Positions 26,769 through 35,587 of a DNA stretch of 64,000 bases are shown here, in pieces. The translations under genes and the position numbers were made by a program. Origin of the DNA: a bacterium (GTDB lineage: Bacteria; Electryoneota; JAOADG01); the NCBI GenBank assembly GCA_026417415.1, contig JAOADG010000008.1, forward strand, positions 496,001 through 560,000, in the 5' to 3' direction. Below the pieces are notes generated by a model, which worked only from the letters and a program-made list of their open reading frames with translations, did not search any database and was not told the DNA's origin. How positions within the stretch are numbered: the first letter of the stretch is position 1; each line of letters begins with the position of its first letter.

Positions 26769-29453
26769 ATGCATAGAATAACGTTTCTTTTAATCCTCTT
26801 CACTACATTTTTACCCCAAACTCTACAAGCTGAATTAGAAAATGCACGACGAGGACCTATTCGTAAGAATGCTGAAATTCAACTTTCTAATCCTAATGTT
26901 CAAAATCGTGTTCACCGCGTTGGAAACATCTGGATGAACATTACGAATTACGGATTTTTCGGAAACTATTCCATTCGTAATGCAAACCGTATGCAGGATC
27001 CTGAATATCCGGGAACTTACGCACCACAAGCGATATTTCCAGCAGGATCAAATCAAACCTATCTGTACCAAGCTGCGATATGGGTGGGTGCAATGGTTCA
27101 AGAAGAAGGAAGAGAATTTCCCAGAGTTTCTGTGGGAACCGATGGATGGGTAAGAACAGCCAACAACACTTCAATTATTGAATTCTGGCCTGGTGAAGGT
27201 CCAAATAATGGAATTCAGGAACGCTCTACCAGACCGAATGCGTACAATCGTTTAGGGCAATATGTAACCCACGAATTAGCAGTTTCTGAACAAGATTTTA
27301 TTTTAAGTTATACCGATACTTTGAATGAAAACTTTTTTGTAGCAGAAGATCCAATTGATGGTAGACACTTTCCTCTTGGTATAAAAGTCACTCAAAAATC
27401 CTATGCATTCAGTTATGCTTATGCAAAAGATTTTATTTTTTTCGAGTGGGAGTTTGAAAATATAGCCACCAATTATCTTAAAAATATTTACGTTGGGTTG
27501 TATGTTGATGGCGATATTGGAGATATGTCGGAAACTCCGGATTGGCATAATGATGATATCTGCGGATTTCAAAGATTTTATGTATATCAATTGCCTGATG
27601 GAAGAAGAGACAGTTCACTTGTTAATGTTGCGTATATAGTGGATAATGATGGAAGACCCTACGATGTTCCTAATGGTTCTGATTTTTCAGCACCTCATGT
27701 ATTAGGTTCAAGGGTATTAAAAGCACCCAATCCATCGTTGAAAACATCGTTTAATTGGTGGATTTCTAATGGTAACGAAGCCCTTGATTTTGGTCCTTCA
27801 TGGGTAGATGATAATGCACCAGGGAGTTGGACCAATCAGTATGGTACTCCGATGGGAGATGCAAGAAAGTATTTTGTATTGTCCAATCGTGAGTTTGATT
27901 ATGATCAACTCTATACAAACAATCCTGTATATCTTGCTAATCATCCACAGGAAGATCTTGATAATCCTGGTGTATTTCATGCATGGAAAAATGCTGAAGA
28001 AACTACAATGAATGATTTAGCGGATGGATACGATACGAGATACTTACTATCATGGGGTCCTTTAGGTGTGTTTGACCATTTTTCACCCACTGGTGAACGT
28101 GTATTCCGATTGAATCCGGGTGAGAAATTTAGTATGTCGGTGGCATTCGTTGCAGGTCTATATTTTCACAACCCAAATAATCCACAAACATCCAATACTG
28201 TAATTGATCCAGAAAAATTTAATTTTGCTACCATACAATATGCAGCAGATTGGGCGTCTAGAGTGTATGATAATCCGATGCGTGATACACCTACCCGTTC
28301 GCATCCAAAGGGTGATGGTTGGTACGGCGAGGATACAGGTTCTGATTTATTGTTTGCAAAAGAGATAGGTGATTCAATTGTCATTGATCATATTTTTATA
28401 GGATATTATCCCGGCCCTGATGTTGATGGAACAGAGAAAAACAATAAATTAGATCCGGGTGAAGATAACAATCCTTACAAACCTCAAAGGTATTGGTATA
28501 CTTCCAATAACCAAATACTTGATTTAGGGGATGGTGAACCCGATTTCTTGGGACCGCCACCACCGCCAATTCCGCAACTTAGATCTATTGCGGGCGATAA
28601 TTGGGTGGAACTGATTTGGACACCATTTCCTTCCGAAGATCCGAATTATCTTGATCCATTTTCTAATCTATCTGATTTTGAAGGATATCGTATTTATGTT
28701 TCAGAAACAGGTTTAGAAAATGAATTTTCATTGTTAGCAGTCTTTGATAAAGTAAATTATGCCTATTTTCATCCTACTACAGATTCTTTGGCTACAGTAC
28801 CGGACAATAGGACCGATGCAAGACCAGATACTATTATTAATGGTGAATATTTAATTCGTAAAAGAGTTGGATTGAACACTGGTTTTTCTGCTATATGGAA
28901 TTCAACAGATTCCACTTATCGATATAGAATTGTAGGTGTACCCCCGTTATTTCCACGTTATTATGCAGTAACGGCTTTTGACTACGGCGATCCTCGTGTG
29001 GGAACACCTTCGTTAGAAACATCAAAAAATTCAAATCGAATTTATACTGCACCTTCAAGACAGACCAAGGGTACGGTGAACGTTGTTCCAAATCCTTACC
29101 GTGTAGATGTGGATTATACCCGTGTGTATGGAAATGGTCTTGCTTGGGAAAATCGTGATGATGGTACACCCATGTTCTACCCACAAGAAGATAGAAGAAT
29201 TTATTTTTACAATTTGCCTAAGCAAGCTCTCATTCGTATTTTTACTGTGTCTGGGGATTTAGTTGCTGCTATCCCACATAACATTCCTGGCGATCTTAAC
29301 ATCGGCGTAAATCTTGATTATGCAGAGAGTTGGAATTTAAAATCCAGAAATGAACAACTGGTTACTTCTGGGTTATATCTTTTTTCTGTTGAAGATAAAA
29401 CACCAGAGGGAAATGGAAAGATATCTACGGGGAAATTTGTTATTATTCGATAA
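26769..29453 (+). CDS. Large secreted protein with fibronectin III-like domain and divergent T9SS tail
   Basis: An 894-residue exported protein with a clear signal peptide (ITFLLILFTTFLPQTLQAE). Residues about 50-600 are beta-rich and aromatic, with no catalytic motif I recognise. A Ca-binding-like acidic loop (DVDGTEKNNKLDPGED) lies near residue 560, then a proline linker and a fibronectin III-like domain (VELIWTPF, DFEGYRIYVS). The C-terminus has VVPNPY, FTVSGDLV and TSGLYLFSVE, then KFVIIR, which fits a divergent T9SS sorting domain. Proteins of this layout are frequent in Ignavibacteria-type genomes. It sits between a small Cys-rich protein and a DUF4920 protein on the same strand (gaps 12 and 15 bases). 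Function unknown. Confidence 0.75.
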   Translation: MHRITFLLILFTTFLPQTLQAELENARRGPIRKNAEIQLSNPNVQNRVHRVGNIWMNITNYGFFGNYSIRNANRMQDPEYPGTYAPQAIFPAGSNQTYLYQAAIWVGAMVQEEGREFPRVSVGTDGWVRTANNTSIIEFWPGEGPNNGIQERSTRPNAYNRLGQYVTHELAVSEQDFILSYTDTLNENFFVAEDPIDGRHFPLGIKVTQKSYAFSYAYAKDFIFFEWEFENIATNYLKNIYVGLYVDGDIGDMSETPDWHNDDICGFQRFYVYQLPDGRRDSSLVNVAYIVDNDGRPYDVPNGSDFSAPHVLGSRVLKAPNPSLKTSFNWWISNGNEALDFGPSWVDDNAPGSWTNQYGTPMGDARKYFVLSNREFDYDQLYTNNPVYLANHPQEDLDNPGVFHAWKNAEETTMNDLADGYDTRYLLSWGPLGVFDHFSPTGERVFRLNPGEKFSMSVAFVAGLYFHNPNNPQTSNTVIDPEKFNFATIQYAADWASRVYDNPMRDTPTRSHPKGDGWYGEDTGSDLLFAKEIGDSIVIDHIFIGYYPGPDVDGTEKNNKLDPGEDNNPYKPQRYWYTSNNQILDLGDGEPDFLGPPPPPIPQLRSIAGDNWVELIWTPFPSEDPNYLDPFSNLSDFEGYRIYVSETGLENEFSLLAVFDKVNYAYFHPTTDSLATVPDNRTDARPDTIINGEYLIRKRVGLNTGFSAIWNSTDSTYRYRIVGVPPLFPRYYAVTAFDYGDPRVGTPSLETSKNSNRIYTAPSRQTKGTVNVVPNPYRVDVDYTRVYGNGLAWENRDDGTPMFYPQEDRRIYFYNLPKQALIRIFTVSGDLVAAIPHNIPGDLNIGVNLDYAESWNLKSRNEQLVTSGLYLFSVEDKTPEGNGKISTGKFVIIR

Positions 29454-29468
29454 AATAGGAGAAAAATC

Positions 29469-29996
29469 ATGTTTAGAAGATTGCTTACGTTTTGCTTGAT
29501 TGTTTTTTTTAGCGTTTCAGTATTCGCTTCTGAAAAAGAATGCTTCGGCGAAAAGATAACAAGTAAAAAAATAATTAAGGTAGCCAACCTTAAACCATCA
29601 AAAGATAAAATTGTAGTTGCTGAAGGTGTGATTGAAGCAGTGTGTCAATCTGCTGGATGTTGGGTGGTGTTGAGAGATGGCAATAAAATCGTTTTTGTGA
29701 AAGCAAAGGATGAAGGTTTTGCAATGCCTAAAAATGCGGCGGGAGCAACAGCAAGAGCAATGGGTACAGTGAAAGAAGAAGAATTTTCAGAAGCAGTCTT
29801 GAAACATTTTGAGGAAGATGGATTGAAGTTGACGGATGAAGTGAAAAAAACTAAGAAGATGCTGTACATGGATGCATTAGGCGTAGAAATTCTTCCTGCT
29901 AAAGGAATGAAATTGGAGTCGACGAAAGGGTATTCATGCCCCCATCAATCAGAAAAATCTGAAGCAGAGAAAAAGCACGAAAAGAAAGAACATTAA
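29469..29996 (+). CDS. DUF4920 domain protein, exported
   Basis: A 175-residue protein with a signal peptide (LLTFCLIVFFSVSVFAS). The core carries VCQSAGCWVVLRDGNKIVFVKAKD, the C-x4-C-W hallmark of DUF4920 proteins, which are periplasmic and have an OB-like fold. It ends in a Cys/His-containing, Lys/Glu-rich tail (YSCPHQSEKSEAEKKHEKKE), which may bind a metal. It lies 15 bases after the large secreted protein and is followed by a strong terminator, so it closes that operon. The role is unknown. Confidence 0.82.
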   Translation: MFRRLLTFCLIVFFSVSVFASEKECFGEKITSKKIIKVANLKPSKDKIVVAEGVIEAVCQSAGCWVVLRDGNKIVFVKAKDEGFAMPKNAAGATARAMGTVKEEEFSEAVLKHFEEDGLKLTDEVKKTKKMLYMDALGVEILPAKGMKLESTKGYSCPHQSEKSEAEKKHEKKEH

Positions 29997-30014
29997 AATT
30001 TTCTATGAAAGAGA

Positions 30015-30041
30015 AAAGGGTGGGTAAACCCACCCTTTTTT
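30015..30041 (+). terminator. Rho-independent terminator between the DUF4920 gene and mntP
   Basis: AAAGGGTGGG pairs with CCCACCCTTT around a TAAA loop, followed by TTTTTTA. Its U-tract ends only nine bases before the mntP start, which is unusual. Confidence 0.88.
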
Positions 30042-30049
30042 ATATCACT

Positions 30050-30616
30050 ATGATTGAAATCTTTGTTTTATCTTTAGCATTAGCAACTGATGCTTTTGCC
30101 GTGGGATTAGTATCGGGAATAAAGTATAAATCATCACGACAAATTTTTCGACTCTCTTTTCATTTCGGATTGTTTCAATTCATATTATCTCTATTGGGGG
30201 CTACACTTTTACTCATGGTTGAACGCTATGTAAGTGCTTTTGATCATTGGATAGCATTCATTTTACTTGGTTTGATCGGATTAAAAATGATTCACAATGG
30301 GATCAAGTCAGAAACTGAAAATGAGATACGACAATACGATGCTACTCGAGGTCTAACTCTTATAGGATTGTCATTGGCAGTTAGTATAGATGCTTTAGCA
30401 GCAGGGATTTCAATCCCTACGATAACATCGCATTATTTTATTTCTACGATTTTAATCGGAATTATCGCAGGTTTGGGTACCTTTTTAGCAATGAAGTTAT
30501 CGGGGTTAGTTCCTATTCAATTTGCAAAGCGTAGTGAAATAATTGGAGGAATTGTTTTAATAGGGATTGGATTCAAGATAGTATTGGATCATCTAAACAT
30601 CAACGATATAATTTAA
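30050..30616 (+). CDS. mntP: Manganese efflux pump MntP
   Basis: A 188-residue inner-membrane protein with six hydrophobic segments and the paired acidic signatures of MntP: ATDAFAVG in the first and SIDALAAG in the fourth segment. It expels Mn(II) from the cell. I place the start at ATG 30050 (MIEIFVLSLALATDAF), where the family homology begins; an upstream in-frame ATG at 30005 would read through the terminator hairpin. There is no Shine-Dalgarno near 30050, so translation may be leaderless or weak. No yybP-ykoY type manganese riboswitch is visible. Confidence 0.92.
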   Translation: MIEIFVLSLALATDAFAVGLVSGIKYKSSRQIFRLSFHFGLFQFILSLLGATLLLMVERYVSAFDHWIAFILLGLIGLKMIHNGIKSETENEIRQYDATRGLTLIGLSLAVSIDALAAGISIPTITSHYFISTILIGIIAGLGTFLAMKLSGLVPIQFAKRSEIIGGIVLIGIGFKIVLDHLNINDII

Positions 30617-30688
30617 TATTTTTGTTACATAAATATTATTTAATTCCATAGATAGAATCTGGTTAGAGTTAAAAGAGTTAGTATTGAT

Positions 30689-30717
30689 TTGACGCTTGGA
30701 TTGTCTTTAAGTAAAGA
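30689..30717 (+). promoter_or_regulatory. Possible sigma-70 promoter with long leader for nupC
   Basis: TTGACG (30689-30694), 17 bases, then TAAAGA (30712-30717). It would give a leader of about 170 bases before the transporter start. The 280-base gap 30617-30896 holds no gene and no riboswitch I can recognise. Confidence 0.35.
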
Positions 30718-30896
30718 ATAATGACAAATTTTTCAAATATTTTGGTTCGTTGTTAATTTGTTTAATAGTTCAGAACTTGTAGTGAGTTTGATTGGATTAC
30801 GTGCACAAAAAAGTTGGTTCTACTGTTCTTATTTCTTAATAGTGATTAAAAAATCTTTTCGTTCATTCAAATCTCTTTATTAGTATTGGTAGTGTT

Positions 30897-32147
30897 ATGG
30901 GTAAATTTCAATCTGTGTTAGCTGTTCCAATAATCATATTGATTGTATGGTTTTTGTTGTCTGAAAATAAAAAACGATTTCCTTGGAGGACTGTTTTGTG
31001 GGGACTGGGATTACAAATCGTTTTTGCTGTTTTTATCCTGAAATTTCCATTAGGTGTTAAGATCTTAGATTCGTTTGCAAACTTTGTAACAAAGTTTTTA
31101 TCTCTTTCGAAATACGGTTCTGAGTTTTTATTTGGAAACATTGTTAAATCAGAATATATCAATACATTCGGCTTTCAATTTGCTTTTCTCATACTTCCTA
31201 CAGTGATTTTCTTTTCTTCATTTATGGCTATTTTGTATCACTTGAAATTAATTCAACCCGTTATAGAATTTATTGCGAGAATTATGTCAAAAACGATGAA
31301 AACGAGTGGTGTAGAAACGTTATCCTGTGCTGCTAACATTTTTATTGGTCAAACTGAAGCACCACTATTGGTACGACCATTTCTTAAAGATGCAACCAGA
31401 TCAGAACTTGCCACGATTATGGTCGGAGGTTTTGCAACAATAGCAGGAGGGGTACTTGCAGGGTTTGTTTCAATGGGTATTCCTGCAAAACATTTGATTG
31501 CAGCTTCGGTAATGTCTGCACCTGCAGCGTTGTTACTTGCAAAGGTAGCTTTTCCTGAAACAGAACAATCTAAAACTTATGGTAAAGTTAAAGTACCACG
31601 TGAAAAGATGTATGCAAACCTTATAGATGCTGCCTCAACCGGTGCAACTGACGGATTAAAACTTGCATTAAACATTGCAGCGATGTTAATAGCTTTTTTG
31701 GCACTGTTGGAAGGAATCAATTGGTTTCTTAAATGGGCTTCGGAACAAATATGGTATTATACCAATCTGACGTTTTTCCCAAGTTCGCTAAGAGAACTAT
31801 TTGGATTGGTTTTAGCACCTTTTGCTTGGCTTATTGGAATTCCTTGGTCAGATGCACCTGATATTGGCTACTTGATTGGTACACAGTTGTCTATGAATGA
31901 ATTTGTTGCTTATACGAAGTTATCAGAAATGAAAGCGCAAAATTTATTATCAGAAAGAACCATTGCTATAACAACCTATGCACTATGTACCTTTGCAAAT
32001 TTTTCAAGTATTGCTATCCAAATTGGGGGCATAGGTGCCATTGTTCCTGAACGTAGAACCGAATTGGCACAAATTGGTTTGAAAGCAATGATCTGTGGAT
32101 CTTTAGCAAGTTGGATTACAGCAAGTGTCGCTTCACTATTCCTCTAA
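30897..32147 (+). CDS. nupC: Concentrative nucleoside transporter (CNT/NupC family)
   Basis: A 416-residue inner-membrane protein of the CNT family that brings nucleosides in with H+ or Na+. The signature GQTEAPLLVRPF lies near residue 150, with the matched G-rich hairpin GGFATIAGGVLAGFV, the late motif GTQLSMNEFVAYTKL, and CGSLASWITASVASLF near the end. The start at ATG 30897 lacks a strong ribosome-binding site. It ends one base before the asd start, so the two are probably co-transcribed. Confidence 0.93.
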   Translation: MGKFQSVLAVPIIILIVWFLLSENKKRFPWRTVLWGLGLQIVFAVFILKFPLGVKILDSFANFVTKFLSLSKYGSEFLFGNIVKSEYINTFGFQFAFLILPTVIFFSSFMAILYHLKLIQPVIEFIARIMSKTMKTSGVETLSCAANIFIGQTEAPLLVRPFLKDATRSELATIMVGGFATIAGGVLAGFVSMGIPAKHLIAASVMSAPAALLLAKVAFPETEQSKTYGKVKVPREKMYANLIDAASTGATDGLKLALNIAAMLIAFLALLEGINWFLKWASEQIWYYTNLTFFPSSLRELFGLVLAPFAWLIGIPWSDAPDIGYLIGTQLSMNEFVAYTKLSEMKAQNLLSERTIAITTYALCTFANFSSIAIQIGGIGAIVPERRTELAQIGLKAMICGSLASWITASVASLFL

Positions 32148-32148
32148 A

Positions 32149-33177
32149 ATGGTTGAAAAATATAAAATAGCAGTGTTTGGTGCGACGGGGCTGACAGGTC
32201 GAACCTTTCTAAGAATTTGTGAAGAAAACTCTATTCCCTACGAAAACATTGATGTCTTTGCATCTGAAAACTCTAAAGATTTATTGATCCCTTATCTTGG
32301 AGAGAAACTAAAGGTTCGCACGATTAGTCAATTAGGTAAACAGTATGACTTTATATTTGGTTTTTGTTCCAATGCAGTAACGAAACAGTATCAAGATCTG
32401 TGGTTACAGCATTCTAAAATAGTAATTGATAATTCATCTGCATTTCGATTACAGCAAGATGTTCCACTGATTGTTCCTGAAGTTAATATTGAAACGTTTA
32501 ATCACTCCAAACGGTGGATTTCCAATCCCAATTGTTCAACCATACAATTGGTTCGTGTTTTGCATCGGTTAAGATCACTCGGTATTGTAACTATACATAT
32601 TGCTACCTATCAATCCGTTTCTGGTGCAGGTAGATTAGCAATGTTTGAGTGGGAAAACCAAAAAGTTGGAAAAGATTTGTACCAATTATTTCCAGAGATA
32701 GTTCATCAAAATGTGATTCCCAGAATAGGTGAAATTGATAAAACAGATGGTTTTACTGTTGAAGAAAAAAAATTAATCCGTGAAACACAAAAAATCTTAA
32801 ACTGTCAAATGTGCATTATTCCTACTTGTGTTCGTGTACCAGTTGAAGTTGGTCACTCTGAAGCAGTAACCATTCACTTTTCCTCACCAGTTGAGAAACA
32901 TTCTATTGTTCAACTTTTATCAAGTGATTTAGATATTGAAGTTCGAGATGAGTATAACAGTCAGAAAGTACCTACCCCAAAAGATGTTGCAGGAACGGAT
33001 AAAATTCTTGTAGGCCGAATTCGTGTACATCCTACTGAACCAACCATTGTATCCCTATGGATTGTTGCAGACAATTTGAGAGTTGGTGCAGCAACCAATG
33101 CGTTTCGCATTTTTCAAAAAATCGGTTCAATAGACGGTCTCGATCCTTTCTATAGGAACAAAGAGCGTATCTTTTGA
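32149..33177 (+). CDS. asd: Aspartate-semialdehyde dehydrogenase
   Basis: It reduces aspartyl phosphate to aspartate semialdehyde with NADPH, the branch point to lysine, threonine, methionine and diaminopimelate. Visible parts: the Rossmann motif FGATGLTGRTF, the active-site Cys129 in NPNCSTIQ, SVSGAGRLAM, the acid-base His in PVEVGHSEAV, and the substrate-binding region. The start at 32149 (MVEKYKIAVFGATG) lies one base past the nupC stop; a longer reading inside nupC would add eight residues. The length (342) is normal. Its 3' end overlaps the convergent gene at 33127-33612 by 51 bases. Confidence 0.95.
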   Translation: MVEKYKIAVFGATGLTGRTFLRICEENSIPYENIDVFASENSKDLLIPYLGEKLKVRTISQLGKQYDFIFGFCSNAVTKQYQDLWLQHSKIVIDNSSAFRLQQDVPLIVPEVNIETFNHSKRWISNPNCSTIQLVRVLHRLRSLGIVTIHIATYQSVSGAGRLAMFEWENQKVGKDLYQLFPEIVHQNVIPRIGEIDKTDGFTVEEKKLIRETQKILNCQMCIIPTCVRVPVEVGHSEAVTIHFSSPVEKHSIVQLLSSDLDIEVRDEYNSQKVPTPKDVAGTDKILVGRIRVHPTEPTIVSLWIVADNLRVGAATNAFRIFQKIGSIDGLDPFYRNKERIF

Positions 33178-33612
33178 TTTTGGTTCAATCCAACATAATG
33201 TAATTTTCTTATTCGTCACGGATACTATTTCATACATTAATTCAAAATTGACTGAGTCATTTTTGTTCAATGTACGATTTTGTATTTCTTTCAATTCTGA
33301 ATTAAGTATGGGAAGACATTTTTCTTCTGAAACAAATGATACAATAGGTGTGACAATTATACCTGCACCAAATGCTGTAAATGTCATTTTGATTCGAATC
33401 GTGGGTGCTTTAGGTTGTGTTCGTGGCATTCTATCAATCCAAGCATAAACGTCATCTAAACGAAGGCGGCAAGCATTATTTTGGATATCATTTTGAGCTT
33501 GAGTTTGATTGATAGTAGATGAAACTGATTTTGGTTTTGACATTCCAGAGAGTAGTATTGCTATTCCTACGAGTATTGGGATAAATCCTAACATTAATTT
33601 ATACAACTTCAT
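33127..33612 (-). CDS. Hypothetical membrane-anchored protein, follows the HD-GYP gene
   Basis: A 161-residue protein with an N-terminal membrane anchor (LMLGFIPILVGIAILLSG), then a periplasm-facing part with two cysteines that might form a disulfide (NNACRL, EEKCLP) and a beta-rich C-terminal half ending with CWIEPKSKD. No family is recognised. Its start overlaps the end of the HD-GYP gene by 14 bases, which argues for a real co-translated gene. It runs 51 bases into the asd coding region from the other side. Confidence 0.6.
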   Translation of the reverse strand: MKLYKLMLGFIPILVGIAILLSGMSKPKSVSSTINQTQAQNDIQNNACRLRLDDVYAWIDRMPRTQPKAPTIRIKMTFTAFGAGIIVTPIVSFVSEEKCLPILNSELKEIQNRTLNKNDSVNFELMYEIVSVTNKKITLCWIEPKSKDTLFVPIERIETVY

Positions 33613-35467
33613 TTTTTAATTCTCCACTAATTAAATCAATATCAATTTGATTAGGTTGAACATACTCTTGAACGTACCTTGCCATTACACCGCTACGAAT
33701 AAATAGTTCAAATACATTTTTATCCAGTTCTTGAAACTTTACCATCGTGGATAAAATTTTTAAAACTTCACTCATCGGTTTGGCTTTTTTATATGGTCGA
33801 TCAGGCGCAGACAATGCTTCAAAAACATCTGCTAATGCCATGATTCGGGCCTGTAAAGGAAGATCGTCACCTTTTAACCCACGTGGATAACCCTTTCCGT
33901 TTACAAACTCGTGATGTCCACCAGCATATTCTGCTACATTTTGTAATTTTCTGGGGAATGGTAACTTTTCCAAGATGTTGATTGTTTGAACCACATGATC
34001 ATTCATTTTTGCCTTTTCTTCAGGATTAAGCGTCCCTTTAGCAATGAGTAAGTTGTGCAATTCATTGGGTGTTAAATAGTTTCTTACACTGCTTTGTTTC
34101 GGCATAGGTCTTGCATCACGTGGTCCTACCCATTCTTGCTCATTTACCCACGTAAAACGAGACAGATATCCTGCATAGGGAACGTTTTGCTTCAATGATA
34201 ATTCTTCGGGGATACAATAATTTTCACTTGCAATTTGTTTAAAAATTGTGGCGATTTCTTCTTTTAAGAATTCTGCACCCAGGTTGTATTGTTCAATAAG
34301 GCGCCAATAGGTCTCAATTTTATTCAATTCCTGCTTAAATTCATCATCCCACTTACTAAATTCATCTAAGTTAACATTCCCGTTTTCATAGGCGTATAGC
34401 TTTTTTCTAAGCAATTCATTTTGTTTCAAACATCGAATTGTTTCAAAACGCTGTTTGATTAAATCTATGCGATCTACATATGCTTCTAATTTTGTTGCTT
34501 TAAACATGACCGTATCTGGGGTTGTAATTTTCCCAGTGTCATGTAACCATGCAGCCATTTTTAGTTCGTATAGCTCATCTTGTGTAAAATGAATCTGATC
34601 AAAAGGAGCGGTATTGCATTGGTTTAAAGCTTCTGCGATCATCATGGTCAAAATTGCAACACGTGAAATGTGTCCACCTGTTACCTCATCTTTGGCATCA
34701 ATTGATTGTGCAATGGATTGAATGAATGAATCCAATAATTCCTTTAACGAACGTATAAGTTGAGTGTTCGTAATTGCAACGGCGGCTTGCATTGCAAGTG
34801 ATAGATTAAGAAGTTCATTTTCTTTGGAAAAAGGTATAATGTTTTTTGATTCGTCTAAGGCATTAATGAGTTGTAAAACAGCCACAATCTCGTTTTCATG
34901 ATTCTTCAGTGGAATAACCAACATGGATTTTGTGCGATAGTTGTTCAGTTCATCAAATCGTTTTGCACCTTTAAAGTCAAAACCTTCCGCCACATATACA
35001 TCTTCTAAATTGATGATTTCACCAGTCAATGCCACGTGTGCACTAGCGTTATGATGATTTTCATTTCCGTCGATGTAGAGAGGAATATCAGGAATAGTGA
35101 TGGGGTTACCACTTGTTCCACCTTGCCAAAGTTTTAAGGTATGATTTGAAACTACAACCCATTGTAAGGCAATAGGATTCCCCTTCTTATCCGATTTAAC
35201 TAAATAAAAGGTACCTCCATCAGCGTTATTTAGACGCATTAATTCAACTAAAATCATCTCTAAAAGAGTAGGCATATCCTTTTCTGCACCGAGGGCAGCA
35301 CCGATCGTTGCTAACCGCGAAATTTGTTCATTTTGATCTGTAACCAATTGTTCTACAAAGTTTCGAAGTTCAATTAGAGTTTTATAAAAAAGTGGCTGAC
35401 GGCTACAATTAGAAAGTAAAAAGTCAAAACGTGTAAGAATTTCTTTGTCCATCAAGTTGGAATTCAT
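33599..35467 (-). CDS. GAF and HD-GYP domain protein (probable cyclic-di-GMP phosphodiesterase)
   Basis: A 622-residue cytoplasmic protein. A GAF domain spans about residues 50-235 (LATIGAALGAEKD, TKSMLVIPLKN, AVLQLINALD). The HD-GYP domain follows: GGHISR near 265, the metal His309-Asp310 in WLHDTGKI, HHE at 518-520 and GYP at 526-528, then ALADVFEALSAPDRPYKK. Between the HD and HHE motifs lies an extra stretch of roughly 150 residues, mostly helical, ending at NEQEWVGPRDARPMP, which is a subtype feature. It would hydrolyse c-di-GMP or a related nucleotide when GAF senses its ligand. GGGG precedes the start. No GGDEF enzyme with a full motif is in the window. Confidence 0.9.
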   Translation of the reverse strand: MNSNLMDKEILTRFDFLLSNCSRQPLFYKTLIELRNFVEQLVTDQNEQISRLATIGAALGAEKDMPTLLEMILVELMRLNNADGGTFYLVKSDKKGNPIALQWVVVSNHTLKLWQGGTSGNPITIPDIPLYIDGNENHHNASAHVALTGEIINLEDVYVAEGFDFKGAKRFDELNNYRTKSMLVIPLKNHENEIVAVLQLINALDESKNIIPFSKENELLNLSLAMQAAVAITNTQLIRSLKELLDSFIQSIAQSIDAKDEVTGGHISRVAILTMMIAEALNQCNTAPFDQIHFTQDELYELKMAAWLHDTGKITTPDTVMFKATKLEAYVDRIDLIKQRFETIRCLKQNELLRKKLYAYENGNVNLDEFSKWDDEFKQELNKIETYWRLIEQYNLGAEFLKEEIATIFKQIASENYCIPEELSLKQNVPYAGYLSRFTWVNEQEWVGPRDARPMPKQSSVRNYLTPNELHNLLIAKGTLNPEEKAKMNDHVVQTINILEKLPFPRKLQNVAEYAGGHHEFVNGKGYPRGLKGDDLPLQARIMALADVFEALSAPDRPYKKAKPMSEVLKILSTMVKFQELDKNVFELFIRSGVMARYVQEYVQPNQIDIDLISGELKNEVV

Positions 35468-35536
35468 TTTTTTCCCCTGATATGATCTAAATAAAGTAAA
35501 TCAATTCAATATAGAAATAAATTCGTTTTTCTAAAC

Positions 35537-35565
35537 TTGACTATTCGTATCGTATATGGTAAATT
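35537..35565 (+). promoter_or_regulatory. Sigma-70 promoter upstream of the DUF3098-like gene and tRNAs
   Basis: TTGACT (35537-35542), 17 bases, TAAATT (35560-35565), with AAAGAGG and ATG 20 bases further on. It matches the consensus closely and shares its -10 with the tRNA-Ala promoter. It may also drive the tRNA-Val, Asp and Phe genes. Confidence 0.7.
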
Positions 35566-35587
35566 AATTCGCTCAAAGAGGTCTAAT

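Noticed and set aside
26835-29587. Minus-strand open frames antisense to the 894-residue secreted protein and DUF4920 genes
   Set aside because: No ribosome-binding sites or homology; the plus-strand genes have signal peptides and known domains.
30617-30896. Possible riboswitch in the nupC leader
   Set aside because: No purine, pre-queuosine or other known riboswitch core could be found; only a small 5-bp hairpin (AGTTCAGAACT).
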